Of a stretch of 64,000 bases of DNA, positions 39,255 through 49,822 are shown piece after piece (position 1 is the stretch's first letter; each line of letters starts with the position of its first letter). The notes under the pieces were generated by a model. That model saw only the letters and a program-made list of their open reading frames with translations. It made no database searches and was not told the origin of the DNA. Source of the DNA: Hondaea fermentalgiana. Lineage: Eukaryota > Sar > Bigyra > Thraustochytrida > Thraustochytriidae. The translations under genes and the position numbers were made by a program. The stretch lies in NCBI GenBank assembly GCA_014084085.1, contig NPFB01000134.1, forward strand, positions 13,271-77,270. The letters are read 5' to 3'.

Positions 39255-40922
39255 TTACACAATCTTGGAGATGTCTGCGGGAATGAAGCGCTTCGACAAA
39301 ATTCGACGCGCTCTGCTCGGAGGCGGAGCAGCCGCGGCAAGTTGGACAGGGTCCTCAGTGCGGAACATGGGGTTCTCCTGCGTCGCGCTTCCACCACTGT
39401 GCGCGCCAGAGCTATCGACACTATCAAGACTCGAAAAGCGCGAGCCATTGTATCGCCTGGCTTCCATCGCGCCACTACCGCTGCCGCTACCGCCGCTACC
39501 GTCGCCGCCATCATAATACATTGAGCTGGGAGAAAGTTGAAGGACCGCCCTCGGCTCGAACTCTGGACGCGGGTTACGGCGTCTGCGGCGAACCATGATC
39601 AGGGCTGTAAGCGCGGCGCCAAAGCCCACGATTCCACCTGCGCCGGCAACAATTGGTACAAGGATCGTCGAATCTTCGTCGCTGTCGTCTGGAGGAGTCG
39701 AAGCCGCATCCCCAACCTCTGGAGGCGCCATCGACGGTGCGTAGGTAGGCTCAAGCGAAACGACCGTGGGATACGAGGTCGGTGACATCGTCTCATTTGT
39801 GGGCGCGTGCGTTGGGAAATTGGTGGGCGCCAACGTCGGCCTTGCGGTCGTGGGTGCCAAGGTTGGCGCGGCGGTCGTTGGAAAAGCTGTCGGCTCAGCA
39901 GTTGTTGGCTGAGGCGTGGGCGCCATGGTTGGCGCGTCGGTAGGCGCCCGGGTGGTTGGCTTGGGAGTCGGCTTCGGGGTCGGGGACATTGTAGGTCTCT
40001 GGGTGGGCGCTGGCGTGGGTGGCACCGAGGCGGCAAGGGACCTTCCCACAACGTCCTCCATCCAGCTCATGTGCAGCGTGGCTCGCGTGAGCTTGGCCAT
40101 GTAAGATTCTACCGTACAGCCGGTGCGTTCCTGCAACACGCCAATGAGAACGCCGTTGCCGTCGCTGTCGTATTGATAGATGGGCGAGCCGAGATCGCCA
40201 AAGCAGGTTTCCGAGTCGTCAGCGACGCTTTCTTCTGCCGATGCGCAAAAATTCTCTGTCCAATTGAGAGATCCCGAGAACGAGGCGTCGCAGACGCTGT
40301 CCGAGCGCACCGTAAGGTCGAGCGTGGACATTGGAGAGAGACTAGCCAGATCACTTGGCTCGTCGCTGTCCGGCTCGAACCAGCTGGTGACATAGACGGA
40401 CGAGCCGACGTTCTCGTAGTAGCCGCCAACACTCGGACTAACAGTCATGGGCGTAAACCTGTCCTGATTGATTTTGTTCGAGAGGGGCAAGAGTACAAGG
40501 CCATCGCGTTCTTCTCGGTCGGCGGTCAAGAGCAGCACACTCTTGGCCCACTTGCCGTCGGAGGCGAGCCACTTTTGGTTGAGCACGAAGCGCATGTTGG
40601 GAATCGCGCTGTAGAAGTTCATACATTCTGCGCTGGTCAAGACCCACCCTCTGTCGATGAAAGCGCCGGTGCACATGTGCAACCAGTCGCCACTCACTTT
40701 GGCTTGAACAGACCCAACAAACATTGGGATGCTCGAGACTGCGTAGTCGTCAAAGAGCAGCTCTCTCCGCGCTGCCGCTTCTCCGTCTGCGGCACCGTCC
40801 GCGATCCCCTCGCGGGCTTCCGCCCCGTACGCGCAGGCCACTGCCACGGCCGCGTACAGCGCCGCCGCGAGCCTCGCCATCGTCCATGTCGCGTGCTTCC
40901 TCCTGGCCAGTGGCATCGTCAT
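39255..40922 (-). CDS. Membrane-anchored trypsin-like pseudoprotease
   Basis: This type I membrane protein of 555 residues (from ATG 40922; ATGs at 40916 and 40880 are alternatives) starts with a signal peptide (MARLAAALYAAVAVACAYG). A chymotrypsin-fold domain covers about 60-290. The catalytic histidine position reads TSAEC (Glu99 instead of TAAHC) and the nucleophile box reads GDLGSP (Leu244 instead of Ser), while the Asp region (ERDGLVLLPL) remains. It should therefore be inactive as a serine protease. A Pro-Thr-rich stalk of PTxAPT-type repeats (about 300-405) is a likely O-glycosylation site. A transmembrane helix (ILVPIVAGAGGIVGFGAAL), an Arg-rich stop-transfer and a ~90-residue cytosolic tail with Tyr and Ser/Gly follow. 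The architecture suggests a cell-surface binding protein. Confidence 0.83.
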   Translation of the reverse strand: MTMPLARRKHATWTMARLAAALYAAVAVACAYGAEAREGIADGAADGEAAARRELLFDDYAVSSIPMFVGSVQAKVSGDWLHMCTGAFIDRGWVLTSAECMNFYSAIPNMRFVLNQKWLASDGKWAKSVLLLTADREERDGLVLLPLSNKINQDRFTPMTVSPSVGGYYENVGSSVYVTSWFEPDSDEPSDLASLSPMSTLDLTVRSDSVCDASFSGSLNWTENFCASAEESVADDSETCFGDLGSPIYQYDSDGNGVLIGVLQERTGCTVESYMAKLTRATLHMSWMEDVVGRSLAASVPPTPAPTQRPTMSPTPKPTPKPTTRAPTDAPTMAPTPQPTTAEPTAFPTTAAPTLAPTTARPTLAPTNFPTHAPTNETMSPTSYPTVVSLEPTYAPSMAPPEVGDAASTPPDDSDEDSTILVPIVAGAGGIVGFGAALTALIMVRRRRRNPRPEFEPRAVLQLSPSSMYYDGGDGSGGSGSGSGAMEARRYNGSRFSSLDSVDSSGAHSGGSATQENPMFRTEDPVQLAAAAPPPSRARRILSKRFIPADISKIV

Positions 40923-41913
40923 CGTCCGCCAATCGTCCCGCTCCGAGCCCGCGCCCCAGGCCGCCCGCCCGCGCGCACGCACGCAGGCACGAACGGACGA
41001 ACGAGCGTACGAACGAACGAACGGACGGACGGATGCGCCGAAGCAAGGCCTCGCCTCGCGTCTCCTCGCGTGGACTCGCGCTCGGCGGTGGCGCAGCGCA
41101 GCTCGGCGTTGGGGTTTTGCTTTCTTGCTTCTCCTTTCCTTCTCGCTTTCCAAGTTCTTTCTTTTTCTTTTTTTCTTGCTTTCTCTCCGGTTCTGTGTGC
41201 GCGTGTCTGCCTCGGAGCCGAGTTTCTTTCTTGACAGAGACCGCGGCGTCTCGGACGGAGCCTCGCTTGAGCAGTTTCCCAGCCCGCGCAGCTGCAGCTG
41301 CGGACGGCCGCGGGAAACTTGCCAGTGGCCGCTGCCGGCTGGCTGCAGCGGGATGGCGAGCGCGGCCGCGGGGCCGAGGAGGGGGACGAGGAGGAGAGCG
41401 ATGCGCTCGACGTTCCAGGCTAGGCTAGAAAAGGAGAATCCTCGTGCACGTATACTAAATAAATTGTTGGGGAGTTGGCGAAAGAATGTGCACGCGCTCA
41501 ATCCAGTTTCACGCTGCGCCGCCGCCCGTGCTCGGCAGGCGCGAGGGCGCGCAGAGTCCTGGGGCCGATGTCTGCGCAGCTACGGAGGGTGGGGGGGGGC
41601 GGCGGCGGCAGGGCAGCGGGTTGAGGCGGAGGAGGGAGCGCGAGAGGAGCTCGGCAGCTGCAGCTGAAGAAAGAAAGAGGCAGCGCCCGGCTCTTGCGCG
41701 CGGCCCATAAATCGGGTTGCGGAATTATGTGGTACAGCACACAGTTAAAGAACTAGTTTCATGTTCACGGGTTAAAAGGTGGCGGCATGACCGGGAACTA
41801 GTGCGGACTGCGGGAGGCGAATGCGGGGCACAGGCACGCGTCCCGCAGGTGGATAAGTGGGGCCACGCGGGAGGAAGACCGAGCGAAAGCAAGCAGCAAC
41901 GCAACTCGAACAC

Positions 41914-41946
41914 AACGCAACGCAACGCAACGCAACGCAACGCAAC
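41914..41946 (+). repeat. (CGCAA)n pentanucleotide repeat
   Basis: About six to seven CGCAA units, about 990 bases upstream of the pseudo-trypsin start, on the opposite strand. Confidence 0.9.
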
Positions 41947-42467
41947 AGAATAAACACAACGCAACATAAGAGGCAGGTCGCTGTCGAACGCGAAGCGCGA
42001 CCACTCGCACGCGGAAACACACGCGCACGCGCACGCGCTTGACAGGCGCGCGCTCAGCGAGAGAGCCTGCGGTGCACGCGCGCGTCGATACCGACCCTGC
42101 CGACGAACGAACGAACGAACGACTGCGAGCGCAGCGCGTACAGCGAGTCGCGCAGCGGCGACTCGTACAGCGGCCAGGCGCGGCGAGTGCAGCGGCGACG
42201 GCCGAGCGCGTGCGTGCAGCGGTCGCAGGCCCTGCCTTGCAGGGGGAGAGAGAGATGCGGCGGCAGCAAGAGCCGTGCACGCGCTGCGCGCCGAGAGCGG
42301 TTTCTTCTTCTGGCTGGCACGCCTGCAGCTGCAGCTGGCAGAAGATGGTCGGGTTCGCAAAGGGCGTCGCTCGCTTCTTGAAGGGGCTGCACGCAACATA
42401 GCGCGCGCAGGCTCCGGCTTCAGCTGCACTGCGGTCGCGGCCGAGGGCGACCGCGGGAAGTTAGCGG

Positions 42468-42503
42468 CGAGCGAGCGAGCGAGCGAGCGAGCGAGCGAGC
42501 GAG
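42468..42503 (+). repeat. (GCGA)n microsatellite
   Basis: Tandem GCGA units followed shortly by a GGGA-rich run. It lies in the 3' flank of PEX1. Confidence 0.85.
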
Positions 42504-42818
42504 TGACTGATGGGTAGATGAGATAGATGGAGGGAGGGAGGGAGGAGGGAGGGCCGAGAAGAGCAGCGTCGACGATGGGGTCGAGGCAAAAGTATAGCGA
42601 AGAGGCCGCCGTGCCGAGCACGCCGCACTTGTGCTCGAGGGAGGCAGTTTTAGACGGCCGACCGAGCGTTTCTTCCTTGCCTTCCCTTGCCTTGCCTTGA
42701 TGACTCGTTCGAGTCGAGGCAAAAGCCAAGAGGACAGAGAGGGCGGAAACTGACAGTGAGCGAGCGATGAGATGATGTGTGTATGTTATGTAATGTATGC
42801 ATGGCCATCTAGCTAGAG

Positions 42819-45800
42819 TTACTTGAGCGCGGTGCGCTGCTTGCCGTCCGGGTAGCCGCTCACGGCGTTGAAGTCGGCACCCCGGTCGCCCTTGAAGGCG
42901 TCGTAAATTCGCGTGAAGCGCTCGCGTTCCTCCCGCGAGACCGAAGGACGCGCCTCCTGCAGGGCCTTGCGAACATGGTCCGCACCCACGAGGAGCTCAC
43001 GCGGGGCGGCAGGAGCGTCCTGCGCATCCTTTGATTCGTCCTCGCCGTCGTCTGCAGAAGACGACGGAGCATCAAGGTCCGCGTGGATGGCGTCAAGCTG
43101 CGCCGAGTACAAGATCGCCTGAAGATCTGCGCCCGTGAACAGTTCCGCCTCCGGGGCCCGGGCGACACGAGGCAACTCCTGGCGTGCAGACTCGTCGAGC
43201 GGCATCTTGGCGGCCACGGCGCGCAGAATATCCTCGCGCTCCTCCGCGTCCGGAAAACCACACAAGAGCTGCTTGTCGAGACGACCTGGACGCAGCAATG
43301 CAGGATCCACAAGGTCCGGGCGCGAGGTCGCTGCCATGACGTAGACACCAGAGCGCGTCTCGACACCATCCAAAAAGGTGAGGAGCTGGTTTACAACGCG
43401 GTCAGTGACACCTGACGAGTCGTTGCCGCGACGCGGCGCAACAGCATCAAACTCGTCGAAAAAGACGACGCAGGGCGCAGCCGCCGCGCCACGCGCAAAG
43501 AGATCGCGCACAGCCTGCTCGCTTGCACCAATGTACTTGTTTAGCACCTCGGGACCCTTGACGCTGATGAAATTGAGCCCGCACTCCTTGGCAACGGCAC
43601 CCGCCAACATGGTCTTACCGCACCCCGGGGGGCCGTACAGCAGAATGCCCGAGGCAAGCCGCTGTGGCGACCGCTCGTAGAGCGGGGCAAACTGAATTGG
43701 CAGCTCGAGCGTCTCCTTGAGCGTACGTCGAACCGTATGCAGACCGCCGACATCGTCCCACTTGACATCACTCTTGGCCAGGGCCACGCCTCGGAGGGCT
43801 GCTGGCGTGAAGCCGTCCAGCGCGCGGTCAAAGTGCACCTGGCATAGCGGCACGGGATCGTCTCCGTTGCTAATCCCTGTTGGCGTCTCTGCCTTGTCGT
43901 CGACCTCGTCACCAACCTCGTCACTGCTACTCTCCAGCTCGCGCCGCAAGAGATCCTGGAGTGACTCGTGAAGGGCGCGCTCCACCAAAATGTTGAGATC
44001 AGCTGGGGCGTAACCTTCGGCTTGCGCGGCGACCTCGTCGAGATCGAGGTCAGGCGCCGCGCTGCAACCCCCGAGTTGTAACTGTGCCTCGAGCACCAGG
44101 GTTCGATCGTGTGCCGTAAGAGGCTGGATTTCAACGATGCGGTCGAAGAGGCCGGGGCGCTGGAGAGACTTGCGCAATGAGCCCTTTTCGCGGCCGGTGG
44201 CCAGCCACGAGACGGCGCGATGCGTCAAACTTCTTCCCTCGAGGGACTCCTCCGACTGCATCTCCACGCGCTCAAAGGCTTCCAGCTTACGCTGGTATTG
44301 TGTGCAAAGGTCTTCAATCCATTCCACGAGCCACACGAGCTGCGCGTCTTCGCCGCCGCCGCCGCCCCCGTCGCCTCCTGCGGGAGTCGGGAGCAGGAGG
44401 TCAAGATCGTCAAATACAATGAGCGCTGGTGCCGTTCGCAACGCTTCGTTAAACGCCGACGAGATCGAAGACTCCACCTCGCTTCGCTTGCCGCCACGCA
44501 AGTTTGCGCACGAAACCCACACGGTGTGCACGAGACCATCAACGTCACAGCGAAGCGCCTTAGCCACGGCCTGCGCCAGCGTCGTCTTGCCAGCCCCACG
44601 ACCGCCGCAGAGATAGACGCCGCCGGGATGAGGTCCACCCAAGGCAAGTCGATTGCGAGCCTCGGCCCGGCGCAAAACAGGGCGCAGACGCTCTAGTGCT
44701 GTATCGCCATACGAAGCATATCCACCAAGGTCCTGCAGTGAGAGTTGATCAAAGTAGCCGCTTAAATGGCAGCCAACGCCGCCGGCGCGCACGCGCTCGA
44801 CGATCGCTTTATCAGCGCCGGAGGCAGACTTGCCGTTGCCGCCGCCGCCGCTGCTGCCGCCACCACTACCGCCGCCGCCGCCGCTAATCACACTACTGCT
44901 GCTGGCCCCTGCAGTCTTGTTTGTCTCGTCGTCACCCGCTTCGTCAGATTGGAGAATTGAACCTCCGACGGAAGCTGTGATTCGCTGGAGGTCAATGTCG
45001 ACCATGAACTTTTCGACCTGCCACTCGATCTTCGAGCTTGGCGTCACGAGCCAGTGCACGGGTTCGAGCACGCGCTTCTTTTCTGCGATGGGTCCGTTGC
45101 CCTGCGGGTTGGCCGCGTCGCCGCCACTCCCCGAGCCGCTGCTGCCGTTACTGTTGTCATTCTTGTTGTTGCGCTCGCTCACGCGAACCATAAAGTGAAC
45201 GACGCGACCGTCGCTATGACGCCGCGTCATGCCATTGCCACCGCGTACGTGAAGCGCGATAATCGAACCGTCGGCGATCGGGGCGCCTTGCGCTGGTCCC
45301 ATTCCAGGTGATTTTGCTGACACGCCCCCGCCGGGTCGAATGACCATCATGCGTCGCTGCCAGAGCTGCGCCGCCAGCGAGGCGTCGCGTCCAAAATCGT
45401 CGTCGGGACAAGCAGCCTCGGCTTGCGCCTCGTCCTGGCCCTGAATCGCCGTGAGTCTCACACTGAGAGCGGGAAAAGCCTCTGGGCATGGTCGAGGCTC
45501 GAAGCGCGGCATGCGGACCACGACAGCTTCGAGCGGATTCACCTTGCATCGCACCTGAACTGCGCAGGGAAGCATGACATGGCCCGGCGCAGCGCGATTG
45601 GACACACGCAAGCGAATGTGCTCTTCGTGCAACACAGACATGAGACCTTGTGCAGGTTTGAGAGAAACACGCTTCGACTTGCGCGCGCGCTCTGCGAGGC
45701 GCACGCGGCGCTCGTTCGAAATCATGACAATCAAAGGTCTTGAGGGATCGTCCTTGTACACGAGGTCGCCGTTCTCCAGCTGCTTGATGGGCGGCCAGCC

Positions 45801-46652
45801 AGCGCCTCGCTCCAAGCGCGCGATAGTGGTCGCGTGGACGGCGGCAATTCCATTCCAATCCTCTTCGCTCTCTTGTGCTGCAGCGCTGCTCGGCTGCTGG
45901 AGTTGTCCTTCGTGCGTTTTGCCGTGCTGCGCTTCTAAGTCAATGGGTTGGACGCGAAGGCGCAGGCCCTGTGCGGCCGCGCTGCCCTCGAGCTCGCGTT
46001 GACGCAGGCTCTGCTGCCTGTGCTGGTCGTCCTTGCTGCGCAGTTTGGGCGCAACGAGGACCTCGGTGTTGCGCGCGAGCCGCACGCAAAGAGCTTGGCC
46101 CTGCTCAACAAGGGCAATGTTGGAGACCTGCATATTGATGCGAATGTGTCCGTGCACCCACATGGGAAAACGTTGCCCTGGCCCGAGCACTGAGATTTGG
46201 GAGAGCAGCTCGTCCTCGACAAAGTGAGCGTGCATTTGCAGAATGTCCCAATCATCCGCTGTCGCGGGGTCCACCTCGACGCGGGCCGCGACCGGGGCGA
46301 AAGGCACGACAGCCACAGAAATGACCAGCGGGCTATCAGGAGCCATTGCTGTGGCGGCGTCGAGGGCAGTCTTTATGCCCAGCGCCTCGGCCAGGCCCAC
46401 GGGAAGCTCCAGGTAGTGTCCGCTGGCCGTGGCATCGGTCCAGCCAACGAATGCTTGGCAGGGCCTTGCGAGTCCGCCGCTTTCTGCAGTGGGTGGGCCT
46501 AGCCATCCTAGGCGCAGCGCGACAACACCCTGCGACTTGGCCGGCACCGCAGAGCGCACCGTTTGTGCAAAAGACGCTGGGAGACGAACAAAGTTCGTGC
46601 TCGCCGTCACCAAGACCACGGGAAGCTGCACGTGCAGCTGTCGACGCGACAT
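42819..46652 (-). CDS. PEX1: PEX1 peroxisomal AAA+ ATPase
   Basis: This 1277-residue subunit of the PEX1-PEX6 exportomer extracts ubiquitinated PEX5 from the peroxisomal membrane (human PEX1 has 1283). The N-terminal double-psi barrel region (VVLVTASTNFVRLP; then HAHFVEDELLSQISVLGPGQ) is typical of PEX1. D1 has Walker A GGRGAGKTTL near 681 and Walker B IVFDDLDLLLP. D2 has Walker A GPPGCGKTML near 1005, Walker B VVFFDEFDAVAP and the ATSRPDLVDPALLRPGR second region of homology. Ser/Gly/Asn-rich linkers lie between the N-domain and D1. ATG 46652 (MSRRQLHVQLP) is chosen because homologous sequence begins right there; the frame upstream encodes repeats. It implies functional peroxisomes. Confidence 0.94.
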   Translation of the reverse strand: MSRRQLHVQLPVVLVTASTNFVRLPASFAQTVRSAVPAKSQGVVALRLGWLGPPTAESGGLARPCQAFVGWTDATASGHYLELPVGLAEALGIKTALDAATAMAPDSPLVISVAVVPFAPVAARVEVDPATADDWDILQMHAHFVEDELLSQISVLGPGQRFPMWVHGHIRINMQVSNIALVEQGQALCVRLARNTEVLVAPKLRSKDDQHRQQSLRQRELEGSAAAQGLRLRVQPIDLEAQHGKTHEGQLQQPSSAAAQESEEDWNGIAAVHATTIARLERGAGWPPIKQLENGDLVYKDDPSRPLIVMISNERRVRLAERARKSKRVSLKPAQGLMSVLHEEHIRLRVSNRAAPGHVMLPCAVQVRCKVNPLEAVVVRMPRFEPRPCPEAFPALSVRLTAIQGQDEAQAEAACPDDDFGRDASLAAQLWQRRMMVIRPGGGVSAKSPGMGPAQGAPIADGSIIALHVRGGNGMTRRHSDGRVVHFMVRVSERNNKNDNSNGSSGSGSGGDAANPQGNGPIAEKKRVLEPVHWLVTPSSKIEWQVEKFMVDIDLQRITASVGGSILQSDEAGDDETNKTAGASSSSVISGGGGGSGGGSSGGGGNGKSASGADKAIVERVRAGGVGCHLSGYFDQLSLQDLGGYASYGDTALERLRPVLRRAEARNRLALGGPHPGGVYLCGGRGAGKTTLAQAVAKALRCDVDGLVHTVWVSCANLRGGKRSEVESSISSAFNEALRTAPALIVFDDLDLLLPTPAGGDGGGGGGEDAQLVWLVEWIEDLCTQYQRKLEAFERVEMQSEESLEGRSLTHRAVSWLATGREKGSLRKSLQRPGLFDRIVEIQPLTAHDRTLVLEAQLQLGGCSAAPDLDLDEVAAQAEGYAPADLNILVERALHESLQDLLRRELESSSDEVGDEVDDKAETPTGISNGDDPVPLCQVHFDRALDGFTPAALRGVALAKSDVKWDDVGGLHTVRRTLKETLELPIQFAPLYERSPQRLASGILLYGPPGCGKTMLAGAVAKECGLNFISVKGPEVLNKYIGASEQAVRDLFARGAAAAPCVVFFDEFDAVAPRRGNDSSGVTDRVVNQLLTFLDGVETRSGVYVMAATSRPDLVDPALLRPGRLDKQLLCGFPDAEEREDILRAVAAKMPLDESARQELPRVARAPEAELFTGADLQAILYSAQLDAIHADLDAPSSSADDGEDESKDAQDAPAAPRELLVGADHVRKALQEARPSVSREERERFTRIYDAFKGDRGADFNAVSGYPDGKQRTALK

Positions 46653-47802
46653 TGTCTTGCTATAAACCGATCTCTTGAGTTTCTGGCGAACACGTGCTGG
46701 TTGCTCTTGTAGTGGGCGAGCAAGGGGTCGCGCGAGGCAGTCCCAACGCAAAGCAAGTCCACCCCCCAACCCAAGCCTACCCAACCCAACCCAACCCAAC
46801 TCAACCCAACCCTGGACGACGTTCCGCTTTCGTCTAGTCTCTATCCCAACGCACGTCAACCCCGCCGTCCGGGCCGTCAGTACTCCTTTTGTCGGAGCAC
46901 GATTGCCGCTTTGCTCGCAAGTCGTCGCGCAGCCTGCGCCAAGTCTGCGCCGAGCTCGCTGGGAGTCTGGGAAATCGGATTTGCCTTTTCGAATAGAACG
47001 GAGAAGAACACTTTTTCTATAAAATAAAATAAAAAATACAGACACGAAATTGCGTTCTGCACTCGAGCTTTTAGAGCAATGTGTATACCTTTGAGCTGGA
47101 CCTTGTCCTTGATGGGTCAAGCAATCAATGCGAAAACGATGCGGACAGCCTTTCGAGAGAGCAGGACCGAGCTTTCCTCTTTTCGGATCAACTAGATCTC
47201 TGTCTCTTTTGATCACCGCGCCAAAGTTGGCTTTCTCAGAAATGCGCAAGTGTGCTCATGGAGCGCCACAAGCATTCCAGTGCCCGTATACTCTTTGTGC
47301 TCTCGTGCGGAAATCGAAAGTAGGCCTACTTGAGAAACGAACAAGTCACGGGCGTCTCATTTCGTCGTGGACTTCATTCGGCCTTGGCCTTCATCGCCAG
47401 TCATCAAGTTGTGAACCAAACAAACAACCGGCACGACATAGAAACAAACAAGGTCAACTCTTCTCTAATGGATGGAGACAAGATGGATGGGTGACGGAGA
47501 GGGGAGGAAATGCAAAAGACGGGAATGAATTTTGGGGGGAGGGGGAAGATGTATGTAGTTGGATGTTGTCAAAATACGAATGCAGGTGAGGACACGAACG
47601 CAGAACGCACACGCGGACAGAAATTAGCTTCCTCCGGTAAGCGCAAAGGCTCGTTCTAGCTTGGGGTAGGGCAACACAGGGCCACTCTGGCCTGATCTGA
47701 CCCGCGCCAAATCAGTACGACGGTAAACCCCGTGATCAACCTCGCGCTTGCGTACGCATGAACGAGCCCACGACGCGACCTCGTCCGCCAGCACGACGAC
47801 GC
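46653..47802. other. Intergenic, PEX1 promoter side
   Basis: No gene is seen. A CCCAA/CCAAC repeat (about 46778-46810) lies about 125 bases upstream of the PEX1 start, and AT-richer sequence with an AAATAAAAT run lies near 47020. The right part is the 3' flank of the uL13 gene. Confidence 0.5.
46778..46810 (+). repeat. (CCCAA)n pentanucleotide repeat
   Basis: About six units, close to the PEX1 start and so probably in its promoter or leader. On the minus strand it reads TTGGG, telomere-like in look, but it is an internal pentamer and not TTAGGG. Confidence 0.85.
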
Positions 47803-48402
47803 TTAGTAGCCGAACTGCTCGAGAGTCTGCTTGGCATCCTCAGGGATGTCAGCCTCCTCGCGGGCCTGCTTCAAGAGCTTCTGGTCTGCCACCTTGCGCT
47901 CATAGTAGGCAGCGCTCTTTACCTTGCGCTTCTCCTCGAGGGTAGCGACAACCTCCTTGTGCTTCCAGCCGTAGCTTGCGGTGAGCTCGCCAAGGTTGGT
48001 GGACTTGCGGCCGGGGCGCAGGCGAAGGACCTTGAGGGCCTCAGGGATCACCATGCGCTTCATGCGGTCGTAGGGGTGGGGGATGCCCTCGAAGGCCTTG
48101 AGGCGGATCATGGCGGCCTTGCCGCGGGCGGTCTTGTGGGGGATCATGCCACGGATCATGCGGGTGAGCTGCTGCTTGGGGGATCGCAGCGAGAAGGGGC
48201 CGCGCTCGGGGTTAGAGTTCATCTTCTTGTTGAACTTGTTCTCGAGCTTGATCCGGTTGCGCCATTTGTGGCCGGAGATCTCCAGCTCCTCGCAGCGCAC
48301 GGCGACCACGCGCTGGCCGCACAGGAGCTCCTTGGCGATGATGCTCGCGAGGCGACCCATAAGGTGCCCGCGGCAGTCCACGACGATCACGCGCTCGAAC
48401 AT
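47803..48402 (-). CDS. RPL13A: 60S ribosomal protein uL13 (L13a)
   Basis: This structural protein of the large ribosomal subunit has 199 residues (human 203). The sequence is collinear with the family: [16 protein letters not shown] at the N-terminus, the GHKWRNRIK segment, [10 protein letters not shown], the [16 protein letters not shown] signature near 85-100, and [16 protein letters not shown]. The C-terminal helix is Lys-rich ([15 protein letters not shown]). ATG 48402 is set by homology (MFERVIVV); the frame continues upstream for over 140 codons but only as GC-rich low-complexity sequence. Single exon. Confidence 0.97.
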   Translation of the reverse strand: MFERVIVVDCRGHLMGRLASIIAKELLCGQRVVAVRCEELEISGHKWRNRIKLENKFNKKMNSNPERGPFSLRSPKQQLTRMIRGMIPHKTARGKAAMIRLKAFEGIPHPYDRMKRMVIPEALKVLRLRPGRKSTNLGELTASYGWKHKEVVATLEEKRKVKSAAYYERKVADQKLLKQAREEADIPEDAKQTLEQFGY

Positions 48403-49481
48403 CTTCTCCTCTCCAAGCCTGGCTGCTGCTGCGACTCCGCTGCTGCTGCCTGCCTTGCTCTCGGTCTGCTGCGACTCCGCGCCGCCAACCTCTCGACCTC
48501 TGGTTTTGCGCCCTCGCCCCCTTCCTCTCCTTTCCCCCCTCCCTTCTCCTTCTAGGGCCAGGCGCCCGCGCCTCTGCCACCCACCAATTCGGCCCCGCGC
48601 CCACTGCGCTATCGCCGCGCCGCAACCGCTTATACGGCGCCCCGCACACTCGGCCTCCGCCGCCGCAAGTGCAGCTCCGGCGCCATAGCCCACTTGCGCC
48701 GCGCCGACCCTTCCACGGGCCACTAGGGGGCCGTAGCCGCCGCCCGTAGCAGGACTTCGGCGCTGCGGCGCGCCGGGGTCTGGAAACCCTGGTTTGTGGG
48801 CGGGGCGAGGGAGAGGCAGCGAGCGCACAGGGCTCGCTCGGATGACAGAGGAGGGGGGAGGAAGGCGGAGGCTCGCTCGCGCGCGAGTGCCGACGGAAAG
48901 GAAAAGGTCGAGCGAGGAGGACTCGGAGGGAGGGAAAGGAAGGAAAGTGCAAACGGAGAGAAGGGGAAGCTGCAGCTGCTGCTGACAGATGAGGAGGGAA
49001 GCTAGCGTGCGAAATCATCACGTGCTTGGCTTGAAGACAACGATTCGGAATCATGACTGATGTGAACTTCAAGTCGTTTGGCAAGCTTCCAGGGTAATAT
49101 GGGGGAGGGATCTCGACATGCCAAAAAGCAGCGAAGCATTTCCCCCCCTTCCCCGCCCCACATCGGAAAAAAGAAATAGAACAACATCCCAATAGACGAG
49201 GCAAGTTTTCCTCGTAGGCCTAGACCAAAAACGCTTCTTCTTTCACCTTGCCTCAAAAACCCAAGAGTTCCCGAGAGCTTTCAATTTGCACAGACAGAAA
49301 TGGAAAGAAGCTCGACGTTGTTCCCAACGATTGATTGGTTGTCCTTCTCCCTCTCCTTGCATCTGATGTTGCTACATTCCATCCCACCTCACTCCATGCC
49401 TCCCTCCACCCCCCTCCCTCCACCATCCCAATCATTCTGTGTGCACGAATTCCCAGCGTCCGCTGTCCCAGGCCTGGGCTA

Positions 49482-49520
49482 GTTCTTCTTCTTCTTCTTC
49501 TTCTTCTTCTTCTTCTTCTT
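49482..49520 (+). repeat. (TTC)n trinucleotide repeat
   Basis: Thirteen tandem TTC units, about 300 bases before the CDC16 start. GAA/TTC tracts can form triplexes. Confidence 0.9.
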
Positions 49521-49690
49521 CATAGTGATAGTTCGTTCACTTGTGCCGCTGCCTCGCTCCCTGCAGAACGAGGTCGCGCGAATCCGGCCGACCCGCGCCC
49601 GAGACCCCGACGCAGGAGCGCGCGGCTGCACGCGTCTCGCGCGGCACGGCCCGGCAGCGGAGCGCAGCCTCGCCCGCGGCGGCGGCACGC

Positions 49691-49730
49691 CTCGGCTCGG
49701 CCAGGCGCGGCTCGGCTCGGCCAGGCGCGG
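49691..49730 (+). repeat. 20-bp perfect tandem duplication
   Basis: Two adjacent identical 20-bp units (CTCGGCTCGGCCAGGCGCGG), within the probable CDC16 leader. Confidence 0.85.
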
Positions 49731-49822
49731 CTGCTGCAGATTCGAGGAAAGCGGCAACCGTCGCGGAGGAGGACGAGCCCTGCCAGCGCGAAGGCCGCGC
49801 GCGAGGACCGAGTCTGGCGAGC

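Larger units (their letters stand above)
40923..42818. other. Long microsatellite-rich intergenic region
   Basis: 1.9 kb with no convincing gene. Both strands have long open frames, but their translations are Arg/Ala/Ser-rich repeats. It contains GAACGAAC-type arrays (about 40988-41035 and 42104-42121), CGCAA repeats (about 41914-41946), GCGA repeats (about 42468-42503) and GGGA runs (about 42530-42552). It covers the pseudo-trypsin promoter and the PEX1 3' flank. Confidence 0.55.
48403..49822. promoter_or_regulatory. Divergent promoter region uL13 / CDC16
   Basis: 1420 bases between divergent starts. GC-rich purine/pyrimidine-skewed sequence flanks uL13; an AT-richer middle (about 49000-49350) is followed by a TTC array (about 49482-49520), then GC-rich leader sequence with a 20-bp tandem duplication (49691-49730) before CDC16. 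No other gene is supported. Confidence 0.5.

Noticed and set aside
41498..41740. Minus-strand small open frame beside the pseudo-trypsin promoter
   Set aside because: Poly-Pro/Ala translation of GC-rich DNA; no support.
41725..42729. 334-codon minus-strand open frame upstream of the pseudo-trypsin
   Set aside because: Made of repeated Ala/Arg/Ser runs from microsatellites, with no domain and overlapping frames on the other strand.
46778..46810. Telomere-like TTGGG repeat on the minus strand
   Set aside because: Internal, short, five-base unit rather than TTAGGG, inside a single-copy gene region; treated as a microsatellite.
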